Below, in pieces: positions 1 through 8,769 of a DNA stretch of 64,000 bases. The DNA is taken from contig CAJYHS010000240.1 of the NCBI GenBank assembly GCA_913774715.1, forward strand, positions 62,001-126,000. Reading direction: 5' to 3'. Under the pieces are notes generated by a model. It was given only the letters and a program-made list of their open reading frames with translations. It made no database searches and was not told the origin of the DNA. The stretch's first letter is position 1; every line of letters starts with the position of its first letter. The position numbers and the translations under genes are program-made. The stretch comes from an uncultured Siphonobacter sp. Lineage in GTDB: Bacteria; Bacteroidota; Bacteroidia; Cytophagales; Spirosomataceae.

Positions 1-734
1 CTTACCAAACCTACCAATAGATTATTTTTCAGAGCAATCCGCACCTGCGGACGAATGACGTTTTCATACACGGGGCCATTCTGGCTGTGGTATAACTCTA
101 CACCCACGAAAGCCTTGCTGTGCGGAATGACGTAATGCAAAGCCAGGTTCACTTCATATCCCGTGGGTTCCAGCGATTTCCCCCACTTTTTCTCCCCGCC
201 CAGAGCTGCGTAGACCAGCGTGTGTACTTGTGATCCCCACTTTTTGGCCGCAACCATGAAAGGAAATCCCATTTCAGCTGAAAATAACTTTCCTGACTCA
301 TGATTAATTAATAATTCATTGGTATAGCCCACCGCCAGCGACGTTTGCCAGGGCTCTATCACCGCATAAGTCCATTGCAGGGACGTTTTTAGACTTTTCA
401 TATGCAAGCTACTACTCGGAATGTCATCTGCTATAGGAACCTGAGCCTGTAAGGGCACTTCAACTTCCAGCCCCAGACGGTTTATGGGAGCAAACTCATA
501 TTCAACGAACGGATGCCAGTGAGCGGCCCCGCCGTGCTTGCTGTAGGATGTTCCTACGTTCCATTCCCGTTCGCCTTTGCGAGCTCCTAGATCACGTACC
601 AGGTCCAGGTATAAAGGTTCGGCATGAGAGATTTTGACGGGCTTTACCGGCGACGGGACTTTCGTAGAATCCGCTGTCTGAGCCTGAGCGATACCGGCTA
701 GAAACAGGGCAAAGAAGGTGAACAGCTTTTTCAT
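1..734 (-). CDS. Partial CDS (3' end outside window): uncharacterised exported, probably outer-membrane, protein with motif HAEPLYLDLVRDLGARKGEREWNVG
   Basis: Not in the ORF track because the stop lies outside the window. ATG at 732-734 on the minus strand; hand translation MKKLFTFFALFLAGIAQAQTADSTKVPSPVKPVKISHAEPLYLDLVRDLGARKGEREWNVGTSYS; signal peptide present. Confidence 0.8.
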   Translation of the reverse strand, partial: MKKLFTFFALFLAGIAQAQTADSTKVPSPVKPVKISHAEPLYLDLVRDLGARKGEREWNVGTSYSKHGGAAHWHPFVEYEFAPINRLGLEVEVPLQAQVPIADDIPSSSLHMKSLKTSLQWTYAVIEPWQTSLAVGYTNELLINHESGKLFSAEMGFPFMVAAKKWGSQVHTLVYAALGGEKKWGKSLEPTGYEVNLALHYVIPHSKAFVGVELYHSQNGPVYENVIRPQVRIALKNNLLVGLV

Positions 735-796
735 GGCTTTGTGGATTATACCGACAAAGCTCAGGCTGCTTTCTGGAACGAATCTGGAATGAAATA

Positions 797-2086
797 CTAG
801 AATTGAATACGAATCATAAATTCCTCGTTAGCAGAAGCTATTTCGGGCTGATACCCGTACGCATCACAGATGGATTTAACAATGGACAATCCTAAGCCCA
901 ACGACTGACGATGGGTGCTTTGTTTGGTAAATCGATTGAATAAAGCTTCCGTTTTCCCTTCAATGGTGGTAGCTGTATTCCTAATTTCCAGTTGATTTGA
1001 ATTCATCCGAACCTGAATCAAACCACTTTCCGGCGTATGTACATAAGCATTGCGAATGAGGTTACGGACCAGAATTTCAATCAGGTACTCATTCGCCTGA
1101 ACGATAATAGCTTCTTCATCCTTTACCTGAATATCCAGCTGTTTATCTTCCGCCAGAAATTCACACTCATTAATCAGACGAATAACCATTGGATTTACCT
1201 CCACCGATTCACGTTCGCCAAATTGCTGATTATTAATCTTTGTGATGAGTAATAACGCTTTATTTAAAGCCGATAAACGTTCGAGCTGTTCGGTTAATAA
1301 CCCAATCGTGAGAGCGTCCTCTTCCTTTAAGTCCGGGTTTTGTATCAACTGCTCGGTCTGATTCAGGGCAATCGCCAGAGGTGTCTGAATTTCGTGGGAA
1401 GCATTCTCTACGAACTGCTTTTGCTGCTGATACGATTTTCGGTTTACCTCGGCCAGCGTACTCACGGTCTGTGCTAATTCCTGAAATTCATAAATCGAAC
1501 TTTGAGGGATTACCAAGGGGTCCTGACGGTCCACCCGAAAGTTCCGTAACTGCTCCAATGTTTGATAAAAGGATCGCCAGAGTCTTTTTTGAAGAAGAAG
1601 ATTAACAAGAAAAGCCAGCAAAACCAACCCCAGACAAACCCAGGCCGTACTGCGGGTAATGACCTCACCCATATCCTCTAAATCCAGTAAAGAGGTTTCG
1701 ATCTGTAATCGGTAATAGTTACCCTGGTGCTTAAATTTAGTAATCAGCTGCCGGTGTGGTTCGACTTCTTTTTCAATCAGTTCGTAGACTTCAATGTCCT
1801 CGTAATGCTCTTTTAGCTTTTTATAGTCCGAATGACTGATGGGTTCGATTCGAAAATCCGCTTTGACTATCGAATTTTCCGGTGTCCCCTGAGTGGGCAA
1901 GCTCGCTAGTATTTCCAGCTTCCGATTCTGTAATTCTTCATCAATTTCATCCCGTACTTCTTCACATACCTGATCATATATATATAATCCACTAACAACC
2001 AAGGCTATTAGTAAAACAAACGTACTGATCAGATTACTACGGGTTAATAATCGCATATTGAATCGCTTCTGTATAGATATTGGCAT
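797..2086 (-). CDS. Sensor histidine kinase, two-TM with periplasmic region
   Basis: H-box ENASHEIQTPLAIALNQ, N-box NLIRNAYVHTP, G-box LGLGLSIVKSI. Confidence 0.92.
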   Translation of the reverse strand: MPISIQKRFNMRLLTRSNLISTFVLLIALVVSGLYIYDQVCEEVRDEIDEELQNRKLEILASLPTQGTPENSIVKADFRIEPISHSDYKKLKEHYEDIEVYELIEKEVEPHRQLITKFKHQGNYYRLQIETSLLDLEDMGEVITRSTAWVCLGLVLLAFLVNLLLQKRLWRSFYQTLEQLRNFRVDRQDPLVIPQSSIYEFQELAQTVSTLAEVNRKSYQQQKQFVENASHEIQTPLAIALNQTEQLIQNPDLKEEDALTIGLLTEQLERLSALNKALLLITKINNQQFGERESVEVNPMVIRLINECEFLAEDKQLDIQVKDEEAIIVQANEYLIEILVRNLIRNAYVHTPESGLIQVRMNSNQLEIRNTATTIEGKTEALFNRFTKQSTHRQSLGLGLSIVKSICDAYGYQPEIASANEEFMIRIQF

Positions 2087-2146
2087 TCGCTCTCAGGTAA
2101 CCGACGGACGGAGAGAGCAGACGTGAGGAATCGCGTCTCTGCATTT

Positions 2147-2824
2147 TTACTGCGGTGAAAACTTATACCCAATCCCATACACCGTCTGGATATTCAGTTC
2201 ATAGCCCATCTGGCTGAAACGCTTCCGCAGGTTTTTGATTTGTGAATAGATAAAATCGTACGAATCGGCCTGATCAATGTTATCCCCCCAAACGTGCTCG
2301 GCCAGGGCTGATTTTTTAATAACCCGATTCTGATTCGTTACAAAGAAGAGTAATAAGTCGAATTCTTTCCGGTTTAGAATTACTTCCTTGCCTTCATAAA
2401 AAACGGTTCGGGCGGTGGTGTCAATCGTCAGACTTCCGACCTGCATTTCATCCGATCCTTCAAATTTCAGCCGCCGTAATACTGACCGCAAGCGGGCGTT
2501 TAATTCGGACAAATGGAAAGGTTTGGGCAGGTAATCATCCGCCCCCAGATCCAGCCCTTTCAATTTATCGTCGAGCGAATCTTTGGCAGAGATAACAATG
2601 GCCCCCGTAGTCTTGTGGGTTCTTTTTAGCTCCTTCAGTAAGTCTAATCCATTCCCTCCGGGAAGCATAATATCGATCAGAACGCAGTCATACGCGTACA
2701 CGCCAATCTTTTCCTCCGCTTCTTCATACGTTGTGGCTAGTTCACATACGTGACCTTCCGTTATTAAAAACTGCGAAATCGTCTGATATAAACCGGGCTC
2801 GTCTTCAATAAGTAATAATTTCAT
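2147..2824 (-). CDS. OmpR-family response regulator
   Basis: Receiver domain MKLLLIEDEPG...DCVLIDIMLPGGNGLDLL...ISAKDS plus winged helix DFIYSQIKNLRKRF. ORF track extends to 2929, but the family start is MKLLLIEDE at 2824. Confidence 0.92.
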   Translation of the reverse strand: MKLLLIEDEPGLYQTISQFLITEGHVCELATTYEEAEEKIGVYAYDCVLIDIMLPGGNGLDLLKELKRTHKTTGAIVISAKDSLDDKLKGLDLGADDYLPKPFHLSELNARLRSVLRRLKFEGSDEMQVGSLTIDTTARTVFYEGKEVILNRKEFDLLLFFVTNQNRVIKKSALAEHVWGDNIDQADSYDFIYSQIKNLRKRFSQMGYELNIQTVYGIGYKFSPQ

Positions 2825-3001
2825 GGAACTGGAATTAAAACTTAAAATTGGGTTCAAATTCTGGAAACAATCTGAAATTAATTTAGACTTCCCCCGATCA
2901 ATTAAGTAAATCGTCCTGACGTTTAGCAACTGGCACGAACTTCTTTACATTTTATTCACACATTTGTTCGCAGAACCCTATTCATTCTGCAATCTGAACC
3001 T

Positions 3002-3823
3002 ATGAAATCTATTATTCGGAAATTCCTGAAGATGGTCGACGTGTTCGGATTTTTCGAACGTGATCCTTTTGGAAACCTATTTTTTACGAAACGTCTGCTC
3101 ATCGCCAGTCTGGGTTCCTTGACCTGGAGTCGGCTGATGTGGGTTAATAAGACTAAAATTCAGGGGACGGAACATCTTGAAAAACTACCCGAAAACGGGG
3201 TCCTTTTTCTCTCCAATCACCAGACGTATTTTGCCGATGCTACCTGCCTGTATCATATCTTTTGCAGCGTAAAATGGGGCTTTCGTAACTGGATCGGCCT
3301 ACCCATTTACCTGCTCGCTCCCCGGGCCCGGATGTATTACGTGGCTGCCTCCGAAACGATGAAAGACAGTGGCCTGATTCCAAAGATTTTTGCTCAGGCC
3401 GGAGCCATTACCATTAACCGTTCCTGGCGGGCCAAAGGACACGATGTCAAGCGGGAAGTAGATCATTCGGCCAGTGAGAAAATTGGCTTAGCCCTTTCAG
3501 ATGGCTGGGTAATTAGCTTTCCCCAGGGAACGACCAGCCCCTACGCACCCATTCGTAAAGGAACGGGACATTTGATTAAAGATCATAATCCCATCGTGGT
3601 TCCAGTGGTGATCAACGGATTTCGTCGAGCTTTCGATAAGAAAGGGTTATTAATGAAAAAGAGGGGCACTCAGCTTTCGGTCACATTCAAGGAACCGATT
3701 CGTTTTGATCCGAACCTAACTGTGGAAGAAATTGTCAGTAAGGTAGAAGAATTTCTGGAGCAGGATTATCCCGAAGGTAAACAGTGGTACGTCAAAAAAC
3801 AGGCAGAAAAGGCCTCTTCGTAG
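3002..3823 (+). CDS. 1-acyl-sn-glycerol-3-phosphate acyltransferase (PlsC-like)
   Basis: NHQTYFADA (NHxxxxD-type motif) and SFPQGTTSP motif. Confidence 0.85.
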   Translation: MKSIIRKFLKMVDVFGFFERDPFGNLFFTKRLLIASLGSLTWSRLMWVNKTKIQGTEHLEKLPENGVLFLSNHQTYFADATCLYHIFCSVKWGFRNWIGLPIYLLAPRARMYYVAASETMKDSGLIPKIFAQAGAITINRSWRAKGHDVKREVDHSASEKIGLALSDGWVISFPQGTTSPYAPIRKGTGHLIKDHNPIVVPVVINGFRRAFDKKGLLMKKRGTQLSVTFKEPIRFDPNLTVEEIVSKVEEFLEQDYPEGKQWYVKKQAEKASS

Positions 3824-3840
3824 GGTGAGGGTTGGGGGTT

Positions 3841-3960
3841 AGGTTTGAAGTCGTTTGATAAATAGTTTGATACAGTTAGAAAAGGTTTCACAGTCATTGA
3901 ATTCTTATGCGGCATACAAACGTCTCAAACAAAATGAAACTTCAAACCTTATCAAACTAA
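3841..3960. repeat. Word-permuted inverted repeat (site F; GGTTTGAAGT/AGTTTGATA words)
   Basis: AGGTTTGAAGT 3841-3851 is complementary to ACTTCAAACCT 3939-3949; AGTTTGATA words on the left, TATCAAACT on the right. Confidence 0.8.
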
Positions 3961-4047
3961 AATGGAGCCCACTCAAATTTCTATTAGCCTTATATAGAAT
4001 CATTCTGCTTTCTGGGATTTTTTCGGCCTGATTTCGGGCTTTCGTTC

Positions 4048-4055
4048 TAATTTTG
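4048..4055 (+). promoter_or_regulatory. Candidate Bacteroidota -7 element TAATTTTG upstream of nuoD
   Basis: Matches TAnnTTTG, 27 bp upstream of the nuoD ATG. Confidence 0.5.
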
Positions 4056-4081
4056 AAGATTCCTGTTTTGACCTTCCCGTT

Positions 4082-5296
4082 ATGTCATCTATCCAATACG
4101 AATATAAACCGGACAATCACCTTCGCTCTGATCCTAATAAATACAAACTGGAGGATCTACGATCCGAAGAAATGATCCTGAGTCTGGGACCGCAACACCC
4201 TTCTACGCACGGGGTATTGCGTCTCGAAGTAATCAGTGACGGAGAAGTAATCGTTGATGTGGTTCCTCACCTGGGTTACCTGCATCGCTGTTTTGAAAAA
4301 CACGCCGAAAATCTGCCCTTCAATCAGACGATTCCTTTCGTAGACCGGATGGATTATCTGGCAGCCATGAATTCCGAGCACGTCTACGTGATGGGTATCG
4401 AGAAGATGCTGGGCATTGAAAATGATATTCCCAAACGCGTAGAATACATCCGGGTACTCGTAGCTGAACTCAACCGCCTGGCTTCACACTTTGTGGCCAT
4501 TGGTACGTATGCTCTGGATATTGGAGCCTACACGCCCTTCCTTTGGCTTATGCGGGACCGCGAACACATTCAGCGAATGCTGGAGTGGACGACGGGTGCC
4601 CGAATGCTTTATAACTACATCTGGATTGGCGGACTATTCTATGACTTACCGGTCGGTTTCGAAGATCGTTGCCGCGAGTTCATTACCTACGTTAAGCCCA
4701 AACTAATTGAATTACAGCAGTTAGTGATTGAAAACGAAATCTTCGTTCGCCGGACGGCTAATGTAGGAGTATTACCCCTGCCTTTGGCGATTGATTATGG
4801 CTGCACCGGGCCCGTTCTTCGCGGCTCAGGCTTACGCTGGGATTTACGGAAAGTCGATAAGTATTCGGTCTACCCGGAACTGGATTTTGATATTCCCATT
4901 GGCGAAGGGAAAATGGGTACCGTTGGCGACTGCTGGGATCGCAATAACGTCCGGGTGCAGGAATGCTGGGAATCCGTAAAAATCATCGAGCAGTGTCTGG
5001 AACAACTAACGGGCAAATACACTCGTACGAAAGACTTCGATCCTCAGGCAGTAGTACCTAAAAAGATACGTCCGAAAGCGATGGATTTCTACGCTCGCGG
5101 CGAAGGAGCCAAGGGTGAACTGGGCTTTTATATTCGGACCGATGGGAAATCGGATATTCCGGTTCGTATGAAATCACGCGGACCTTCTTACCATAACCTT
5201 TCCGTCATTTCTGAAATCAGCCGCGGAGCATTAATGGCCGACTTAATAGCCATTATTGGTTCGCTGGATTTGGTAATGGGTGAAGTTGATCGGTAG
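4082..5296 (+). CDS. nuoD: NADH-quinone oxidoreductase subunit D
   Basis: LGPQHPSTHGVLRLEV, LRGSGLRWDLRK, TVGDCWDRNNVRVQE, and C-terminal IIGSLDLVMGEVDR are hallmarks of the 49-kDa subunit. Confidence 0.96.
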   Translation: MSSIQYEYKPDNHLRSDPNKYKLEDLRSEEMILSLGPQHPSTHGVLRLEVISDGEVIVDVVPHLGYLHRCFEKHAENLPFNQTIPFVDRMDYLAAMNSEHVYVMGIEKMLGIENDIPKRVEYIRVLVAELNRLASHFVAIGTYALDIGAYTPFLWLMRDREHIQRMLEWTTGARMLYNYIWIGGLFYDLPVGFEDRCREFITYVKPKLIELQQLVIENEIFVRRTANVGVLPLPLAIDYGCTGPVLRGSGLRWDLRKVDKYSVYPELDFDIPIGEGKMGTVGDCWDRNNVRVQECWESVKIIEQCLEQLTGKYTRTKDFDPQAVVPKKIRPKAMDFYARGEGAKGELGFYIRTDGKSDIPVRMKSRGPSYHNLSVISEISRGALMADLIAIIGSLDLVMGEVDR

Positions 5297-5331
5297 GGTT
5301 TTGAGTTTAGGGTTATTATTGTTCTTACTTT

Positions 5332-5361
5332 ACTGTGGCTGGTGTCTACACCAGCCACAGT
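5332..5361 (+). terminator. Perfect 14-bp stem hairpin ACTGTGGCTGGTGT-CT-ACACCAGCCACAGT
   Basis: Direct reading; lies downstream of the nuoD stop; only a weak T run follows. Confidence 0.6.
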
Positions 5362-5540
5362 TATTTGTAGCTTCTAAAAATATCTGCCCCAGCAAGGAAT
5401 TTTAGTTACCTCTGGGGTAATTCTCCTTTGACGTTATAACTTAGTTAACCTCCACTAAGTTTGTATGAAATAACTACCCGAAGGCTGGCCTTTGGGGTTC
5501 AATATATTCCTTTACTCAAAAGGCAAACTCAAAACGTCTT

Positions 5541-6065
5541 ATGTTCCAACTCGACCCCGATCGTAATTATCCCAAGAAAACCGAATCGCATTCTCTCATC
5601 CGTTTTCAGGACTGTGACCCGATGCAGCACTTGAATAATGCCAAGTATCTGGATTATTACTTCAACGCCCGCGAAGACCAGCTTTTCTCCATTTACGGTT
5701 TTACCATAGATTATCCCTTTCGAAAGTATCAATCCGCCTGGGTGGTCTATAACCATCAGATTGGCTACGTCCGTCCCGCCCGCGTGGGCGAATGGGTAAC
5801 CATCATTGCCAGTATCATCTATTACGATGAAGATACCATGGTAACGGAATACGTGATGACCAACGAAAACAAGACGGAACTGAAAAATATGTTGTGGTCC
5901 ACCATGAAGTACGTTTCGGTTCTGAATGGCAAACGGATGACGCACCAGGAAGACATTGCCGATTTCCTGAAAATAGCCAGTGTCGAAGGCGTTGACTATC
6001 CAAATGTTTCATTCAATGATCGAATCAAGCAGATCAAAACGGCTCTGGCCGAAGGACGTTATTAA
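5541..6065 (+). CDS. Acyl-CoA thioesterase, hot-dog fold (4HBT family)
   Basis: RFQDCDPMQHLNNAKYLDYYFNAREDQL is a typical 4HBT motif. Confidence 0.85.
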   Translation: MFQLDPDRNYPKKTESHSLIRFQDCDPMQHLNNAKYLDYYFNAREDQLFSIYGFTIDYPFRKYQSAWVVYNHQIGYVRPARVGEWVTIIASIIYYDEDTMVTEYVMTNENKTELKNMLWSTMKYVSVLNGKRMTHQEDIADFLKIASVEGVDYPNVSFNDRIKQIKTALAEGRY

Positions 6066-6077
6066 TACGTTGATGGT

Positions 6078-6105
6078 AAGCCAGCTAATTACTGGCTTTT
6101 TCTTT
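6078..6105 (+). terminator. Rho-independent terminator AAGCCAG-ctaatta-CTGGCTTTTTCTTTT
   Basis: Stem plus T run just after the thioesterase stop. Confidence 0.75.
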
Positions 6106-6240
6106 TCTGATTCGCTTTATTCTCCAACGTGATTTAAGCAGAAACCGACCTTTTCTATTACCCATTTATTACGTAAAAGGTCAATTTATTAAATAATCAT
6201 TACCCTTTTTCTGAGTAAGAATAACCCGATTTCCGGCATC

Positions 6241-6248
6241 TATTTTTG
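6241..6248 (+). promoter_or_regulatory. Candidate -7 element TATTTTTG
   Basis: TAnnTTTG match 25 bp before the ATG at 6273. Confidence 0.45.
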
Positions 6249-6272
6249 TTCGAATCTTAACTATAAACGAAT

Positions 6273-7781
6273 ATGATCCGGAACAAATGGACGCTGGCTT
6301 TGTGCGTCCTTACGATTGCTTTAAACGCTTGTATTAAAGACCACAACCCTCAGCCGGTTACTTTGGAAAATGCCGCTGCCTTCCGTGAAGTTTCCTCTAC
6401 TGACTTAGGGGGAGAAGCCGCCGCTGAAATCTCGGCCTACGATGCGGCTACGAAACGTTTGTTCACGGTTAATAACGAATCCAAAGCTCTCGTAGACGTA
6501 CTGGATTTCTCTTCCTTTCCTGCCAAGAAAATACAATCCATTGATATTTCTGCTCTGGGTGGTGTAGCGAATAGTGTAGCCGTTTCTGACGGTAAGCTTG
6601 CCATTGCACTCGAAGGAACGGACAAACAGGCCAATGGTAAAATAATCGTTATTAATACCAGTACTTTAGCTGAAATTAAGCAAGTTACGGTAGGTGCTCT
6701 ACCTGACATGGTAACCTTCAGCCCCGATGGCAAGTACATCGTTACGGCCAACGAAGGGGAACCCAATGCGACGTATACCAACGATCCCGAAGGTTCTATT
6801 TCGATCATTGATTTGACGAATAATTACAGCGTAAAGACCATTAACTTCACGGCTTTTGCCAGCATGCAATCGCAACTACTGGCCGGTGGCTTCCGCACTT
6901 TCGGACCTAATGCGGGTGACTTTTCCAAAGATATTGAGCCTGAATACGTAGCCATATCCGAAGACTCGAAAAAAGCCTGGATTACACTTCAGGAAAATAA
7001 CGCTATCGCTGAGGTAGATTTAGTTTCAGGAACCATCTTGAAAATCAATCCACTTGGAACAAAAGACTATAGCGTCGCCATGAACGCCATTGATGCTTCT
7101 AACGAAGATGGTAAGATTGAGCTAAAGACCTGGCCCGTGAAGTCGTATTATATGCCCGATGCCATTTCTTACTTCAACATAGGCGGAACGGGTTACCTGA
7201 TTACGGCTAACGAAGGTGACGCCCGTGATTACACGGGATTCAAGGAAGAAGCCCGCGTCAGTACGCTTAAGCTCGATCCGGTGAAATTCCCGAACGCGGC
7301 CGAATTACAGAAAAAAGAAAACCTGGGTCGTTTGAACATTACGACTACTGCGGGTAAAAACAGTGCGGGCCTGTACGAAGAGCTGTACGGCTTCGGAGGT
7401 CGTGGCTTCAGTATCTTCAACGCCTCAACGGGTCAGCAGATTTTCGAAATTGGTAAAGCCCTGGAAGAAGAGGTCATTAAAGCGGGTAAATACGATGATT
7501 CGCGTTCGGACGACAAAGGCGTTGAACCCGAAGGCGTCACCGTCGGTCTCGTCAATGGTAAACCAACCGCTTTCGTTGCTCTGGAACGGGCCGATGCCAT
7601 CGCCGTGTATGATGTAAGTAACCCTACGGCTCCTAAATTCCTTCAACTCATTGCGACGGGCGATGCTCCCGAAGGTGTGCTTTTCGTTTCAGCGGACAAG
7701 AGTCCTAATGGACGCAGCATGCTGGTAGTCAGTAGCGAAGGCGATGGAACGGTAAAAGTGTATCAACCCGATTTATTATAG
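6273..7781 (+). CDS. Choice-of-anchor I / beta-propeller lipoprotein
   Basis: Lipobox ALNACIK; VTFSPDGKYIVTANEGEPN, YLITANEGDARDY, ALERADAIAVYDV repeats. Confidence 0.8.
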   Translation: MIRNKWTLALCVLTIALNACIKDHNPQPVTLENAAAFREVSSTDLGGEAAAEISAYDAATKRLFTVNNESKALVDVLDFSSFPAKKIQSIDISALGGVANSVAVSDGKLAIALEGTDKQANGKIIVINTSTLAEIKQVTVGALPDMVTFSPDGKYIVTANEGEPNATYTNDPEGSISIIDLTNNYSVKTINFTAFASMQSQLLAGGFRTFGPNAGDFSKDIEPEYVAISEDSKKAWITLQENNAIAEVDLVSGTILKINPLGTKDYSVAMNAIDASNEDGKIELKTWPVKSYYMPDAISYFNIGGTGYLITANEGDARDYTGFKEEARVSTLKLDPVKFPNAAELQKKENLGRLNITTTAGKNSAGLYEELYGFGGRGFSIFNASTGQQIFEIGKALEEEVIKAGKYDDSRSDDKGVEPEGVTVGLVNGKPTAFVALERADAIAVYDVSNPTAPKFLQLIATGDAPEGVLFVSADKSPNGRSMLVVSSEGDGTVKVYQPDLL

Positions 7782-7797
7782 ATCTTACGGTTTATTC

Positions 7798-7830
7798 AGC
7801 TTCCTGAGAGTTTGAAACTTTCGGGAAGCT
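7798..7830. terminator. Bidirectional imperfect hairpin between convergent genes (AGCTTCC...GGAAGCT)
   Basis: Inverted repeat between the 7781 (+) and 7849 (-) stops. Confidence 0.6.
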
Positions 7831-7848
7831 TTGTTTAAAACTTCCTCA

Positions 7849-8745
7849 TCATAGCTTTTTTACGTGCACGACACAAGCTCCAAAAATGCCCAGTCCGTTT
7901 TTGATATTCGAGTAAATCGGTACGGCTTCTGTAAAGGGATTATCTCCCACTTCCCGCTGCAATTTTACGCTTTCCATAAACTGGTAGTAATTGGCGTCGA
8001 CATTATACACGAACGTATACATAGGTCCTTCACTAACAATCCTGGTATCGTTTGGTTTGGCGGCCTCTCCTACCAGGAAGTCGAGCGGTGGCGTTGAAAA
8101 ATTCTTGTTACTCTTCTCAGAATCAGTCAAGAAAGCAACTACTGACGTTTTCGACAATTCGATTACCGTAGTATCTTTCCCATTAGCATTTTGACGCGTG
8201 GAATTTCCAACTCCATTTCCCACCAGGTAATACCCCGTCTGATTCGCCTGCGTATTAACCCAGGAAAGAGATCGCTGCCGATACACTTTATAGACGTTTT
8301 TTTCTTCGGCAACGTACGTCAGTTTGCCATCTTTTGAAGTCAGGACGGATACTAACTTAGGAATGGTACAGCTAGCCGAGGCATTCGGAAATCCCGTTGC
8401 ACTTACTTCCAGCGTATAGGTTCGGCCTACCACAAGCTTGAATTGACGCGTAGGTATGTGATACGAATTGGTTTCCGCATCGTAAGGAAGGGTAACCTTC
8501 TGATTGCCCGAAGACAATACCACTTTCGCTTTCGTTACCGCATCTCCCGGACCACGGTCTCCACTTCCTTCGCCCAGAATCGGTCGATTTTGATTAACCA
8601 CTACGTTGATCCGTGCATCGGCTGGATTCAGGTAACATTCAACTACCAGTTTCGGATCCGAATCAATAACTATGTCTTTCATTTCCTGAACGCAGCCAGC
8701 CATTCCAGAAAGGCCTAGGAGTAAGAGGATCATTTTCAATTTCAT
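7849..8745 (-). CDS. DUF4249 family lipoprotein
   Basis: Lipobox GLSGMAGCVQ; KLVVECYLNPADARINVVVNQNRPI; directly downstream of a TonB-dependent receptor, as is usual for this family. Confidence 0.8.
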   Translation of the reverse strand: MKLKMILLLLGLSGMAGCVQEMKDIVIDSDPKLVVECYLNPADARINVVVNQNRPILGEGSGDRGPGDAVTKAKVVLSSGNQKVTLPYDAETNSYHIPTRQFKLVVGRTYTLEVSATGFPNASASCTIPKLVSVLTSKDGKLTYVAEEKNVYKVYRQRSLSWVNTQANQTGYYLVGNGVGNSTRQNANGKDTTVIELSKTSVVAFLTDSEKSNKNFSTPPLDFLVGEAAKPNDTRIVSEGPMYTFVYNVDANYYQFMESVKLQREVGDNPFTEAVPIYSNIKNGLGIFGACVVHVKKL

Positions 8746-8769
8746 GATTTTTTCGTGGGAAGAGTTCTA

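Noticed and set aside
5529-5945. 138-aa minus-strand ORF
   Set aside because: Fully antisense to the well-supported 4HBT thioesterase; no domain-like motif.
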